In this document: in pieces, positions 28,092-36,048 of the stretch
How the letters are laid out: each line of letters opens with the position of its first letter
Position numbering within the stretch: the first letter of the stretch is position 1
Assembly (NCBI GenBank): GCA_945952105.1
Contig: CAMFGZ010000007.1
Coordinates: 1 to 64,000 of the forward strand
Source: an uncultured Rhodospirillaceae bacterium
Lineage (GTDB): Bacteria > Pseudomonadota > Alphaproteobacteria > Reyranellales > Reyranellaceae
Reading direction: 5' to 3'
Length of the DNA: 64,000 nucleotides
Program-made: the position numbers and the translations under genes
Notes under the pieces: model-generated
The model's input: only the letters and a program-made list of their open reading frames with translations
Databases searched by the model: none
What the model was told of the DNA's origin: nothing

Positions 28092-29036
28092 ATGTGGCAG
28101 CCCAGCGAGCGCTATCCGGATCCGGCGGTGCGCGTGCTCGATCCGTCGTTCAACCAGTACCGGCTGGTGCTGGCCTCGGTCGAGCGGCTCTACACCGGCT
28201 GCCGCTGGTCCGAGGGCCCGGTCTGGTTCGGTGACGGGCGCTACCTCCTCTGGAGCGACATTCCCAACAACCGCGTACTGCGCTGGGACGAGGAGACGGG
28301 CAACGTCTCGATCTTCCGCAAGCCCTCGAACAATGCCAACGGCCATACGCGCGACCGTCGCGGCCGGCTGATCGCCTGCGAGCACGATGCCCGCCGCGTC
28401 GTGCGCTTCGAGTATGACGGCGCCATCACGGTGCTAGCCGATTCCTACAACGGCAAGCCGCTCAACTCGCCCAACGACGTGGTGGTGAAATCGGACGGCT
28501 CGATCTGGTTCACCGATCCGACCTTCGGCATTCTCGGCTACTACGAGGGCCACAAGGAAGAGAGCCAGAACAAGCCCGCCGTCTACCGCCTCGATCCGAC
28601 GACCGGCAAGCTCGCCATGATGGTCGACGACATTCCCGGCCCCAACGGTCTTGCCTTCTCACCCGACGAGAAGAAGCTCTATGTCGTGGCCTCGCGCGCC
28701 GAGCCGCATCGCACCATCCTGTCCTACGACGTCTCGGCCGACGGCACCTCGCTGGGCAAGGGTTCAGTGCTGATCGATGCCGGCCCGGGCGGCTCACCCG
28801 ACGGCTTTCGCGTCGATGTCGACGGCAACCTGTGGTGCGGCTGGGGCATGGGCTCGGACGACCTAGACGGCGTGCGCATCTTCAATTCGTCGGGCAAGCC
28901 GATCGGCCACATCAACCTGCCGGAGCGCTGCGCCAACCTCTGCTTCGGCGGGCGCTACCGAAACCGCCTGTTCATGGCGGCCAGCCACTCGCTCTACGCC
29001 CTCTACGTCAACACGCAGGGCGCGATGGGCGGCTGA
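28092..29036 (+). CDS. SMP-30/gluconolactonase-family lactonase
   Basis: 314-residue six-bladed beta-propeller with the metal ligands of the family: E41 in SEGP, N128 in NSPNDV and D237 in SPDGFRVD. Members hydrolyse sugar or other lactones. No signal peptide. ATG with GAGGAAA upstream. The MFS gene follows after 4 bp, so the pair is likely a lactone or sugar-acid uptake and hydrolysis unit. Confidence 0.93.
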   Translation: MWQPSERYPDPAVRVLDPSFNQYRLVLASVERLYTGCRWSEGPVWFGDGRYLLWSDIPNNRVLRWDEETGNVSIFRKPSNNANGHTRDRRGRLIACEHDARRVVRFEYDGAITVLADSYNGKPLNSPNDVVVKSDGSIWFTDPTFGILGYYEGHKEESQNKPAVYRLDPTTGKLAMMVDDIPGPNGLAFSPDEKKLYVVASRAEPHRTILSYDVSADGTSLGKGSVLIDAGPGGSPDGFRVDVDGNLWCGWGMGSDDLDGVRIFNSSGKPIGHINLPERCANLCFGGRYRNRLFMAASHSLYALYVNTQGAMGG

Positions 29037-29040
29037 GACC

Positions 29041-30261
29041 ATGTCCGGAGTGGAGTCGAGCTACGCCTGGTGGCGGCTTGCCGCCAGCGTGACCCTGAGC
29101 ACGGTCGGCGGCATCGGCATGTGGTGCCTCGTCGTTGCGCTGCCGTCGATCCAGCAGGATCTCGGCATCACGCGCGCCGACATCTCGTTCGCCTACACGA
29201 TGAATACGCTCGGCTTCTTCGCGGGCGGCGTCACATGGGGCCGGATGGTCGACAGTCGCGGCATCGTGCTCACCGCGATCCTGAGCGCCACGGGCCTCGC
29301 CATCGGCTTTGCGACGGCGCCGCTCGCGCCGTCACTGCTGCTGTTCGCCACCGTGCAGGTGCTGATCGGCTTCAGCGCGGCCGCGACCTTCGCGCCGCTC
29401 GTCGCCGACATCTCGCACTGGTTCGACAGGCGCCGCGGCATCGCCGTCGCCATCGCCGCTTCCGGCAACTATCTAGCGGGCGCGATCTGGCCCTCGATCA
29501 TCCAGCACATGATCGCCGACCATGGCTGGCGGGTGACTTACTGGGCCGCCGGCACGCTCTGCTTCGTGGCGATGATTCCGCTCGCGCTGACCCTGCGCCG
29601 CAAGCCGCCGCAGCAGCACGCGACGAACAGCGAAGGCGTGGCCGTCGGCGCCGCCGCCCATTCGCCCCGCTCCCTCGGCCTGTCGCCCAACGGCCTGCAG
29701 GCCGTGCTGATCGTCGCCGGCATCGGCTGCTGCGTCGCCATGTCGATGCCGCAGGTCCATATCGTCGCCTACTGCGCCGATCTGGGTTACGGCGTGGCGC
29801 GGGGCGCGGAGATGCTTTCCCTGATGCTGGGCTTCGGCATCGTGAGCCGCATCCTCTCGGGCTGGATCGCCGACCGGGTCGGCGGCATCAAGACCCTGCT
29901 GCTGGGCTCGACGCTGCAATGCGTGGCGCTGGTCTTCTACCTCGTCGACGAGTCGGTGAACTCGCTTTACCTAGCCTCGGCGCTGTTCGGGCTGTTCCAG
30001 GGCGGCATCGTGCCGTCCTACGCCATCATCGTGCGCGAATACTTCCCGCCGAAGGAAGCCGGCTTCCGCGTCGGCCTCGCCATCTCCTCGACGCTGATCG
30101 GCATGGCGCTGGGAGGCTGGATGGGCGGCGTGCTGTTCGACATGACGGGCTCCTACCGGGCCGCCTTCATCAACGGCATCGCCTGGAACCTGCTGAATGG
30201 CGCGGTCGCGTGGTGGCTGCTGTTCCGCCAGAACCGACGCAACGTCTTCGCGGCAGGCTAG
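29041..30261 (+). CDS. Major facilitator superfamily transporter
   Basis: 406 residues with about 12 predicted helices and a central cytoplasmic loop near residues 185-215. WGRMVDSRG after helix 2 is the MFS A-motif equivalent, and DRRRGIAVAIAASG after helix 4 is typical of the monocarboxylate/oxalate-formate branch. Probably imports an organic acid linked to the upstream lactonase (inference). It ends head-on against bphP, sharing the CTAG tetranucleotide. Confidence 0.92.
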   Translation: MSGVESSYAWWRLAASVTLSTVGGIGMWCLVVALPSIQQDLGITRADISFAYTMNTLGFFAGGVTWGRMVDSRGIVLTAILSATGLAIGFATAPLAPSLLLFATVQVLIGFSAAATFAPLVADISHWFDRRRGIAVAIAASGNYLAGAIWPSIIQHMIADHGWRVTYWAAGTLCFVAMIPLALTLRRKPPQQHATNSEGVAVGAAAHSPRSLGLSPNGLQAVLIVAGIGCCVAMSMPQVHIVAYCADLGYGVARGAEMLSLMLGFGIVSRILSGWIADRVGGIKTLLLGSTLQCVALVFYLVDESVNSLYLASALFGLFQGGIVPSYAIIVREYFPPKEAGFRVGLAISSTLIGMALGGWMGGVLFDMTGSYRAAFINGIAWNLLNGAVAWWLLFRQNRRNVFAAG

Positions 30262-32819
30262 AGGCGCATCGCCGCCAGCAAGGCGTCGCCGGTGTAGGGC
30301 TTGCGCACGCGGGGCACGCCCAGCAGCTTCGGTGGAAAGGCGATGTCCTCTCCGTACCCCGTCGTGAAGACGAAGCGTATGCCGAGCGACGCGAGCTGCT
30401 CGGCGATGGCGAAGCTCGTCTCGCGGCCGAGGTTGATGTCGAGCAGCGCGAATTCGGGCGGGCGTGTCGAAATGGCTTTGAGGGCCTGCGCGACGCTCGA
30501 CGCTACCCGGACCGATTCGATGCCGGCGCGCAGCAGCGCGCTCTCCGCATCGAGCGCGATGATCATGTTGTCCTCGACGATCAGCACGTCCCGGGGCAGC
30601 TCCGTGTTCTGCACCTGGGGTGCGGCTTCCTCGACCGGCTCATCCGCCGTCCCCGGCGCGGGACGGACATAGCTGGCCGGGATCATGAAGGTCGCCCGGA
30701 TGCCCTTCGCCTCGTAGTCGAGGGTCGCCTCGCCCTTCAGATCATAGGGGATCGATCGCTCGATCACCGTCGATCCGAAGCCGCGGCGCGTCGGCGCTTT
30801 CACCGGCGGGCCGCCATGCTCGGTCCAGGTGACGTGCAGGTTCTTCTGCGCATCCAACTGTGTGCCGATGTCGATATGGCCGTGGCTGTCGCTCAGCGCC
30901 CCGTACTTGGCCGAGTTCGTCATCAACTCGTGCATAACCAGCGCAAGGGTCGTGAAGCCCTGCGGCTCCAGCAACACCTCCGGCCCCGACAGCCGCACGC
31001 GCGAGGCCTTGCCGCCGAGATAGGCACCGGCTTCCGCCGCGACGAGGCCGCGGAAGGAGGCGGGTCCCCAATTGTCCGCGGTGATCTGGTCGTGCGCCCG
31101 GGCCAGCGCCTGGATGCGTCCGCCCACCACCTCGGTGAAGGCATCGACCGTCAGCGACGGATCGCGGCTCTGCGAGATGACGCCCCGGATCAGACCCAGG
31201 ATATTGCGGACCCGATGATTGAGCTCAGCGATCAGGAGTTCCTGCCTCTCCTCCGCACGCCGGCGCTCGACCTCGGTGATGTCGGACAACCGCAGGATGA
31301 CCTCGAGCAGGCTGACTCGCAGGCTTTCGGCAATGCGCACGTCGACCGGCAGCCACGGGATGGACTGCCCGCTCACCGTCTCGCACCACAGCTCAAAGCT
31401 CTTGCGCGGCGTGAGACGCGACCCCAGCGGGCCGACACTGACCTGCTTGCTCGGATCCCCCGCCCAATTCACGGAGCGCGCGACTTCCTTGCGGAAGAAG
31501 ACGAGGAAATCACGTGCCGGACGCGACAGCGGGACCACGAGCATGCCGGCCGCACGATCGGCGAAAACCCGGCCCGGCGGATACTCCGCCGCGATCTCGT
31601 GGCTGGCCAGCACCTCGCCGAGATTGCGGCGGGTCAGATGGTCGATCAGGCCGGCGAACTGCTCCTGCGTCGGCGCCATGCCCTGCAGCGTCGCATGCCC
31701 GCCCGTCCACACGCCGATGCCGTCGCACGACAGCAGTTCGGCGAATTCGTCGAGATGCGAGACGATGCTGTCGAAGCGGGTGGCTTCCGCCGCCATCACG
31801 GTGACGAGCTGGTTGTGCAGCTTGCGGGCGCGCGCCTCGTAGGCCGATTCGCTGTCGCGCTCGCGGCTTTCCATCAGCAGCGAGAACATCTGGCCGAACA
31901 GTTCGGCGGCGGTGCGCCGCTCGAACGGCACGTTGTGCGGCCCATAGTGATGGCAGGCGAACAGCCCCCACAGCTTGCCGTCGCGCAGGATCGAAACCGA
32001 CATGGACGCGCCGACACCCATGTTCTGCAGGTATTCGATGTGGATCGGCGACACGCTGCGCAGCACGCTCATCGACAGGTCGAGCGGCCTGCCGCCGATG
32101 AGGCCGGGCTCCACCGCGGCGGGCGTGGCCAGAAGGTCGGGAATGATGCGCAGCCAGTTTCGTTCATAGAGGATGCGCGCCTGCCGGGGAATGTCGGAGG
32201 CGGGATAATGCAGGCCGAGATAGCTTTCGAGCCCACCGCGCGCCGATTCGGCGATCACCTCGCCCGACCCGTCCTGGTCGAAACGATAGACCATCACGCG
32301 ATCGAATCCCGTGAGACCGCGCATCTCGCGGGCGGCCACGCGATAGAAGTTCCGCAGTTCCGATGCCTGCTGCAGGCGGGCGATCATGGCGCGAACCAGG
32401 GCACCCGAGTTCACGCCCTCCTCGTGCATGCAGGGCTCGCACTCGATGACGACGGCGCCGTCGACCGTGTGCACGGCAATGTCGAAGCGCGGTCCGTCCT
32501 TGAGCAGCGGCACGGCAAATGACCGCGCCACGGTGTTGGTGAAGAGTGCCGTCTGGAGCTGTCCACGAATCAGGTGGATGGCATCGTGCGTGAACACATC
32601 CTCGATCGGCCGCCCGATCAGCTCCAGCGGCCCGGCGCCAAGCCACTCCACGGCATTGCGCGACAGGCGCGTGATCGTCCATTGCGTGCTGTCGAGAGCC
32701 ATCAGGAAGCCGAACGACTGAATGGCACCCAGCAGATGGATCGGCTCGCGGTCGCAGTTTTCGAGATCGACCGGGATCGTCGGCATTTCGGAGGATGAAG
32801 CGCGGCCCGGGTCAGACAT
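30258..32819 (-). CDS. bphP: Bacteriophytochrome HWE-family hybrid histidine kinase
   Basis: 853 residues. PAS-GAF-PHY photosensory core: C22 in ENCDREPIHLLG is the N-terminal biliverdin-attachment cysteine, and HYPASDIPRQAR is the GAF chromophore motif. An HWE-type kinase follows (H535 in ELNHRVRN, HELMTNSAKYG, WTEHGGPPV) and then a receiver domain with phospho-Asp D794 in LLDINLG. It senses red/far-red light and passes phosphate to its own receiver or to another partner. Start at 32819 overlaps the end of bphO by 8 bp, so chromophore enzyme and sensor are translated together. Confidence 0.96.
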   Translation of the reverse strand: MSDPGRASSSEMPTIPVDLENCDREPIHLLGAIQSFGFLMALDSTQWTITRLSRNAVEWLGAGPLELIGRPIEDVFTHDAIHLIRGQLQTALFTNTVARSFAVPLLKDGPRFDIAVHTVDGAVVIECEPCMHEEGVNSGALVRAMIARLQQASELRNFYRVAAREMRGLTGFDRVMVYRFDQDGSGEVIAESARGGLESYLGLHYPASDIPRQARILYERNWLRIIPDLLATPAAVEPGLIGGRPLDLSMSVLRSVSPIHIEYLQNMGVGASMSVSILRDGKLWGLFACHHYGPHNVPFERRTAAELFGQMFSLLMESRERDSESAYEARARKLHNQLVTVMAAEATRFDSIVSHLDEFAELLSCDGIGVWTGGHATLQGMAPTQEQFAGLIDHLTRRNLGEVLASHEIAAEYPPGRVFADRAAGMLVVPLSRPARDFLVFFRKEVARSVNWAGDPSKQVSVGPLGSRLTPRKSFELWCETVSGQSIPWLPVDVRIAESLRVSLLEVILRLSDITEVERRRAEERQELLIAELNHRVRNILGLIRGVISQSRDPSLTVDAFTEVVGGRIQALARAHDQITADNWGPASFRGLVAAEAGAYLGGKASRVRLSGPEVLLEPQGFTTLALVMHELMTNSAKYGALSDSHGHIDIGTQLDAQKNLHVTWTEHGGPPVKAPTRRGFGSTVIERSIPYDLKGEATLDYEAKGIRATFMIPASYVRPAPGTADEPVEEAAPQVQNTELPRDVLIVEDNMIIALDAESALLRAGIESVRVASSVAQALKAISTRPPEFALLDINLGRETSFAIAEQLASLGIRFVFTTGYGEDIAFPPKLLGVPRVRKPYTGDALLAAMRL

Positions 32820-33411
32820 GCGCCGGTTCCGCGCCGAACAGGCCGAAAGCCTCGCGCGCGCCGAGCAACGTCCGCTGCGGCGAATCCAGGACCGCCTCGG
32901 AGGCTTCCAGACGTTGCAGGAACCCCCGCCACAAGTCGCCCCCCGCGCCATGGCCAAGATAGTGGGTGGCCGCGCGGACTCCGGGGTCGCCGCTTTCCGC
33001 CGCGCGCTTCACCAGCAGTTTCCCGCCCAGCCGCGATCCCTCGAGCACGTAGAGCCTGCCGAACAGCCGCGCCTCGTCCGTGGTCGCGCTCACGTCCCGC
33101 GCAGGCGGCACGGCGACATCGAGTATGTCGAGGTCCCGCATAAGCGCCTGCGAACGGCGACGTTCCGTCCAGTCGGGCAGGAGACGCTCCACGCCACCCG
33201 CCTCGAGGGCGCGCTCGAGAGGAAGGACGGCGCGCGCCAGCGCCGTCAGGAACGCTTCGTAAGCATGCCGGTCGGTGCCGAAGGGTCCGGAAAAGCGCGC
33301 GTCGACTTCCGCGTGGAGATTTGCCGTCGCTGCACGCAGCATCTGGCGGGCGGAAGGTCGTCCGGGCGCAGCCAAGGTCGGAGCTAGCCGCATCTGAAAC
33401 ATACTACGCAA
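32812..33411 (-). CDS. bphO: Biliverdin-producing heme oxygenase
   Basis: 199 residues. Probable proximal haem ligand H33 in TANLHAEVDARF, then GRLYVLEGSRLGG in the distal helix. It opens haem to biliverdin, CO and iron, supplying the chromophore of the adjacent phytochrome. A few start choices exist (ATG at 33411, 33402 or 33393) and I kept the longest. First gene of bphO-bphP. Confidence 0.93.
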   Translation of the reverse strand: MRSMFQMRLAPTLAAPGRPSARQMLRAATANLHAEVDARFSGPFGTDRHAYEAFLTALARAVLPLERALEAGGVERLLPDWTERRRSQALMRDLDILDVAVPPARDVSATTDEARLFGRLYVLEGSRLGGKLLVKRAAESGDPGVRAATHYLGHGAGGDLWRGFLQRLEASEAVLDSPQRTLLGAREAFGLFGAEPAHV

Positions 33412-33453
33412 AACCCTCCCGGATGTTCGAGTGCCGTACGGGGATATATTTGG

Positions 33454-33478
33454 GGAACCGATCCGCGGCGGAAGCGTT
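33454..33478 (+). promoter_or_regulatory. Possible EcfG-type promoter upstream of the tartrate dehydratase gene
   Basis: GGAAC (33454-33458) and CGTT (33475-33478) with a 16-nt spacer, about 100 bp upstream of the + strand gene. About one chance match of this pattern is expected in a window this size, and the downstream gene is not a known stress gene, so confidence is low. Confidence 0.35.
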
Positions 33479-33578
33479 GGCGGCGCCCAGCGGGCATTTG
33501 CCCCGTCTGGCCGTGCTCCAAGGGGCTCTGTAGGATCGTGGAGAAGGCCACCGGCCGCCCTCCAGCCACGGACACCCC

Positions 33579-34739
33579 ATGCGCATCGTCGCCATCCGCG
33601 ACATCGTTTCGCCCATCCGCTCCAACATCGCCAACGCCTACATCGACTTTAGCCAGATGACCGCATCGGTCGTGGCCGTGGTCACCGACGTGATGGTCGA
33701 CGGCAAGCCGGTAGTCGGGTTCGGCTTCAACTCCAACGGCCGCTATGCGCAGCACGGGCTACTGGGCGAGCGCTTCATTCCGCGCCTCAGCCAGGCCAAG
33801 CCGGAGTCGCTGCTCGACGCCGAGGGCCTGATCGACCCCGCCAAGTGCTGGGCCGCCCTGATGGCCAACGAGAAGCCGGGCGGCCATGGCGAGCGCTCGG
33901 TCGCCGTCGGCGTGCTCGACATGGCGATCTGGGACGCCGTCGCCAAGGCCAAGAGGGTGCCGCTCTGGAAGCTGCTGGCCGACCGGTACAATGGCGGCCA
34001 GGCCGACGAGAAGGCTTGGGTCTATGCCGCCGGCGGCTACTATTATCCGGGTAAGGGCCTCGACGGGCTGCAGGACGAGATGAAGCACTATCTCGGCCTC
34101 GGCTACTCCTGCGTGAAGATGAAGGTGGGCGGCGTGCCGCTGGCCGAGGACCTGAAGCGCATCGAGGCGGTACTGAAGATCGTCGGCGCCGGCGAGCGCC
34201 TCGCCGTCGACGTGAACGGCAAGTTCGACCTCACGACGGCGATCGAGTTCGGCCGCGCCATCAAGGACTTCGGCCTGCGCTGGTACGAGGAGCCGCTGGA
34301 CCCGCTCGACTATCTGGCGCATGCCGCACTCGCCACCGAATACGCGCCGCCGCTCGCCACCGGCGAGAACCTGTTCTCGATGCAGGATGCGCGGAACCTG
34401 ATCCGACATGGCGGCCTGCGGCCCGACCGCGACATCCTGCAATACGACCCCGCCCTCTCCTACGGGCTGGTCGAGTATCTGCGCACGATCGAGATGCTGA
34501 AGGCGCACGGCTGGTCGCCACGGCGCTGCGTGCCGCACGGCGGCCACCAGTTCGCGCTGAACATCGCCGTCGGCCTCCAGTGCGGCGGCAACGAATCCTA
34601 CCCGCAGGTCTTCGCGCCGTTCGGCGGCTTCGCCGACGACTGCGCCGTGGTCGACGGCCGCGTGTCGCTGCCCGACGCGCCGGGCATCGGCTTCGAACGC
34701 AAGGCCGACCTGTGGGCGGTGATGAAGGGGATCAACTAG
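33579..34739 (+). CDS. tarD: D-tartrate dehydratase-like enolase-superfamily enzyme
   Basis: 386 residues, closely resembling from memory the Bradyrhizobium D-tartrate dehydratase: shared YAAGGYYYPGKG, NEKPGGHGERSVAVG and GWSPRRCVPHGGHQ. Catalytic set: K180 and K182 (VKMK), D211, N213, E237, E263 (TGEN) and H320. It would dehydrate D-tartrate to oxaloacetate in an Mg2+-dependent reaction. Standalone on the + strand, convergent with two Bug receptors that could deliver the dicarboxylate (inference). Confidence 0.9.
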   Translation: MRIVAIRDIVSPIRSNIANAYIDFSQMTASVVAVVTDVMVDGKPVVGFGFNSNGRYAQHGLLGERFIPRLSQAKPESLLDAEGLIDPAKCWAALMANEKPGGHGERSVAVGVLDMAIWDAVAKAKRVPLWKLLADRYNGGQADEKAWVYAAGGYYYPGKGLDGLQDEMKHYLGLGYSCVKMKVGGVPLAEDLKRIEAVLKIVGAGERLAVDVNGKFDLTTAIEFGRAIKDFGLRWYEEPLDPLDYLAHAALATEYAPPLATGENLFSMQDARNLIRHGGLRPDRDILQYDPALSYGLVEYLRTIEMLKAHGWSPRRCVPHGGHQFALNIAVGLQCGGNESYPQVFAPFGGFADDCAVVDGRVSLPDAPGIGFERKADLWAVMKGIN

Positions 34740-34835
34740 GAGTCACTCCTGCCCATACGAATGGGGACGGGGCGACGTCTTACGCCGCCGGAGGAATCAT
34801 AGGTTTCCTGTGATCGTTCTTCCTCTGCCGCTACC

Positions 34836-34857
34836 GGACATTGCCAAGGCAATGTCC
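34836..34857. terminator. Strong hairpin between convergent tarD and Bug receptor gene
   Basis: GGACATTGCC-AA-GGCAATGTCC, a perfect 10-bp stem with a 2-nt centre. It lies between converging genes. No U tract, so a terminator or transcription-end stabiliser is possible. Confidence 0.5.
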
Positions 34858-34869
34858 GCCCGCTTCGCC

Positions 34870-34888
34870 GGCTGAGCTACGCTCAGCC
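34870..34888. terminator. Second hairpin adjoining the Bug receptor stop
   Basis: GGCTGAGC-TAC-GCTCAGCC, a perfect 8-bp stem ending 3 bp before the stop codon of the minus-strand receptor gene. It pairs with the stem at 34836-34857 as a double-hairpin intergenic region. Confidence 0.5.
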
Positions 34889-34890
34889 AC

Positions 34891-35868
34891 CTATTCCGGC
34901 TTCAACAAACCGAGCTTCAACAGCTCCGACACATTGGCCTCGTCGGCCTTCAGCGCCGCGGTGAATTCCTCCGGCGTCGAGGGGCGGACGATGGCGCCCA
35001 GCTCGCGCAGCTTCCTGTTCGCGGCCTCGTCCTTGAGGCCGGCCACCACGCCCTCGTTCAGGCGCGCGATGATCGGTTTGGGCGTGTCGGGGTTGGTGAA
35101 GACGCCGGCCGTCGTGCTGCCGTCGAACGGCTTGAGGCCGATGTCGCCCATCGTCGGCACGTTGGGCAGGTCCGGCACGGGCTGCAGGCTGAACGTCGCG
35201 AGCGGCCGCAGCTTGCCGGACTGGATGTGCGGCATCGAGCTGGTGAGCTGGTCGGCGAACAGGTCGAGATTGCCCGCCAGCAGGTCGGCGATACCCGGCC
35301 CGGCCCCGCGATAGGGAATGATGTTGAATTGCACGTTTTCGTTGAGCTGCAGGCGCAGGATGCCGACATGGTTGGTCGTGCCGTTGCCGGAATGGCCGAT
35401 CGAGATGGCGCCGGGCTTCGCCCTGGCCTCGGCCATCACGCTCTTCATGTCCCTGAAGCGGCTGTCGGCGCGCGTGACCACCAGCGTCGGCACGGTGGTG
35501 AGGATGCTGACCGGCGCCATCTGCGGCAACAGCGGCTGTTTGCCCGCGAACAGCGGCGCGACATAGGCGACGGTGAAACTCGCCATGGAGATCGTGTAGC
35601 CGTCGGGCGGCGTGTTGAGCGCGGCCTCGAGGCCCACGACGCCGCCGGCGCCCGGCTTGTTGTCGATCAGGATGCCCTGGCCGAGATGGCGGCCCATCGG
35701 GTCGGAGACGATGCGGGCGGTGACGTCGTAGTTGCCGCCCGGCGCAAAGGGGATCACCCAACGGATCTGCTTGCTGGGGAAGGTCTGCGCCGTGGCTTGC
35801 CTTCCCATGCCGGCCATTGCCAGGCCGGCGACGCCGGCCCCGAGAAGGCCGCGCCTGTCCATCTTCAT
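34891..35868 (-). CDS. Bug/TctC-family periplasmic receptor (tandem copy 2)
   Basis: 325 residues. Twin-arginine-like signal (MDRRGLLGAGVAGLAM) and family motifs FPSKQIRWVIPFAPGGNYD, DNKPGAGG and GHSGNGTTNH. Very similar along its length to the receptor at 36049-37026, including the terminal LLKPE, so the two are tandem duplicates. ATG at 35868 has AAGGGGGG upstream. No membrane subunits nearby. The ligand is probably a di- or tricarboxylate. Confidence 0.92.
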   Translation of the reverse strand: MKMDRRGLLGAGVAGLAMAGMGRQATAQTFPSKQIRWVIPFAPGGNYDVTARIVSDPMGRHLGQGILIDNKPGAGGVVGLEAALNTPPDGYTISMASFTVAYVAPLFAGKQPLLPQMAPVSILTTVPTLVVTRADSRFRDMKSVMAEARAKPGAISIGHSGNGTTNHVGILRLQLNENVQFNIIPYRGAGPGIADLLAGNLDLFADQLTSSMPHIQSGKLRPLATFSLQPVPDLPNVPTMGDIGLKPFDGSTTAGVFTNPDTPKPIIARLNEGVVAGLKDEAANRKLRELGAIVRPSTPEEFTAALKADEANVSELLKLGLLKPE

Positions 35869-35887
35869 GATCCCCCCTTTTGTTTTA

Positions 35888-36028
35888 TCAGCCTCGCCAG
35901 TTGTCCCAGCCGGTACCGTGAGTCTGGTAGCGGCCATCCTGCGGGATGCCCGAGTTCGCGCATCCTGCCACAGCGCCGGCGATAGCGAACGCCATGACCA
36001 GCCCGATCGTCCTGATGAAGGTTGTCAT
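35888..36028 (-). CDS. Tiny putative lipoprotein (46 aa)
   Basis: A short ORF between the two receptors encodes a hydrophobic N-terminus (MTTFIRTIGLVMAFAIAGA) followed by VAGC, a fitting lipobox with C23. The mature piece is about 24 residues (CANSGIPQDGRYQ..., ending WDNWRG). It is probably lipid-anchored. The start codon is inside a perfect palindrome (36023-36043). No strong Shine-Dalgarno is visible. No family is recognised. It resembles small outer-membrane entericidin-like or lipoprotein leftovers only in size and layout. Confidence 0.6.
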   Translation of the reverse strand: MTTFIRTIGLVMAFAIAGAVAGCANSGIPQDGRYQTHGTGWDNWRG

Positions 36029-36043
36029 GTCGTGGACATGACA
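36023..36043. promoter_or_regulatory. 21-bp perfect palindrome over the lipoprotein start codon
   Basis: TGTCATGTC (36023-36031), spacer GTG, GACATGACA (36035-36043). It lies 6 bp past the stop of the upstream receptor gene and covers the ATG at 36028. It may be an operator, a terminator for the upstream gene, or an RNA stem hiding the start codon. Confidence 0.6.
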
Positions 36044-36048
36044 CCCGC

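Noticed and set aside
29070..32522. 1150-codon + strand open frame
   Set aside because: Out-of-frame with the MFS gene and antisense to bphP, both solid. No recognisable protein.
34836..34888. tRNA-like sequence (TAGCTCAGCCGG on the minus strand)
   Set aside because: The D-arm resemblance is not followed by GGTAGAGC, an anticodon arm or a T arm. The sequence is better explained as two hairpins.
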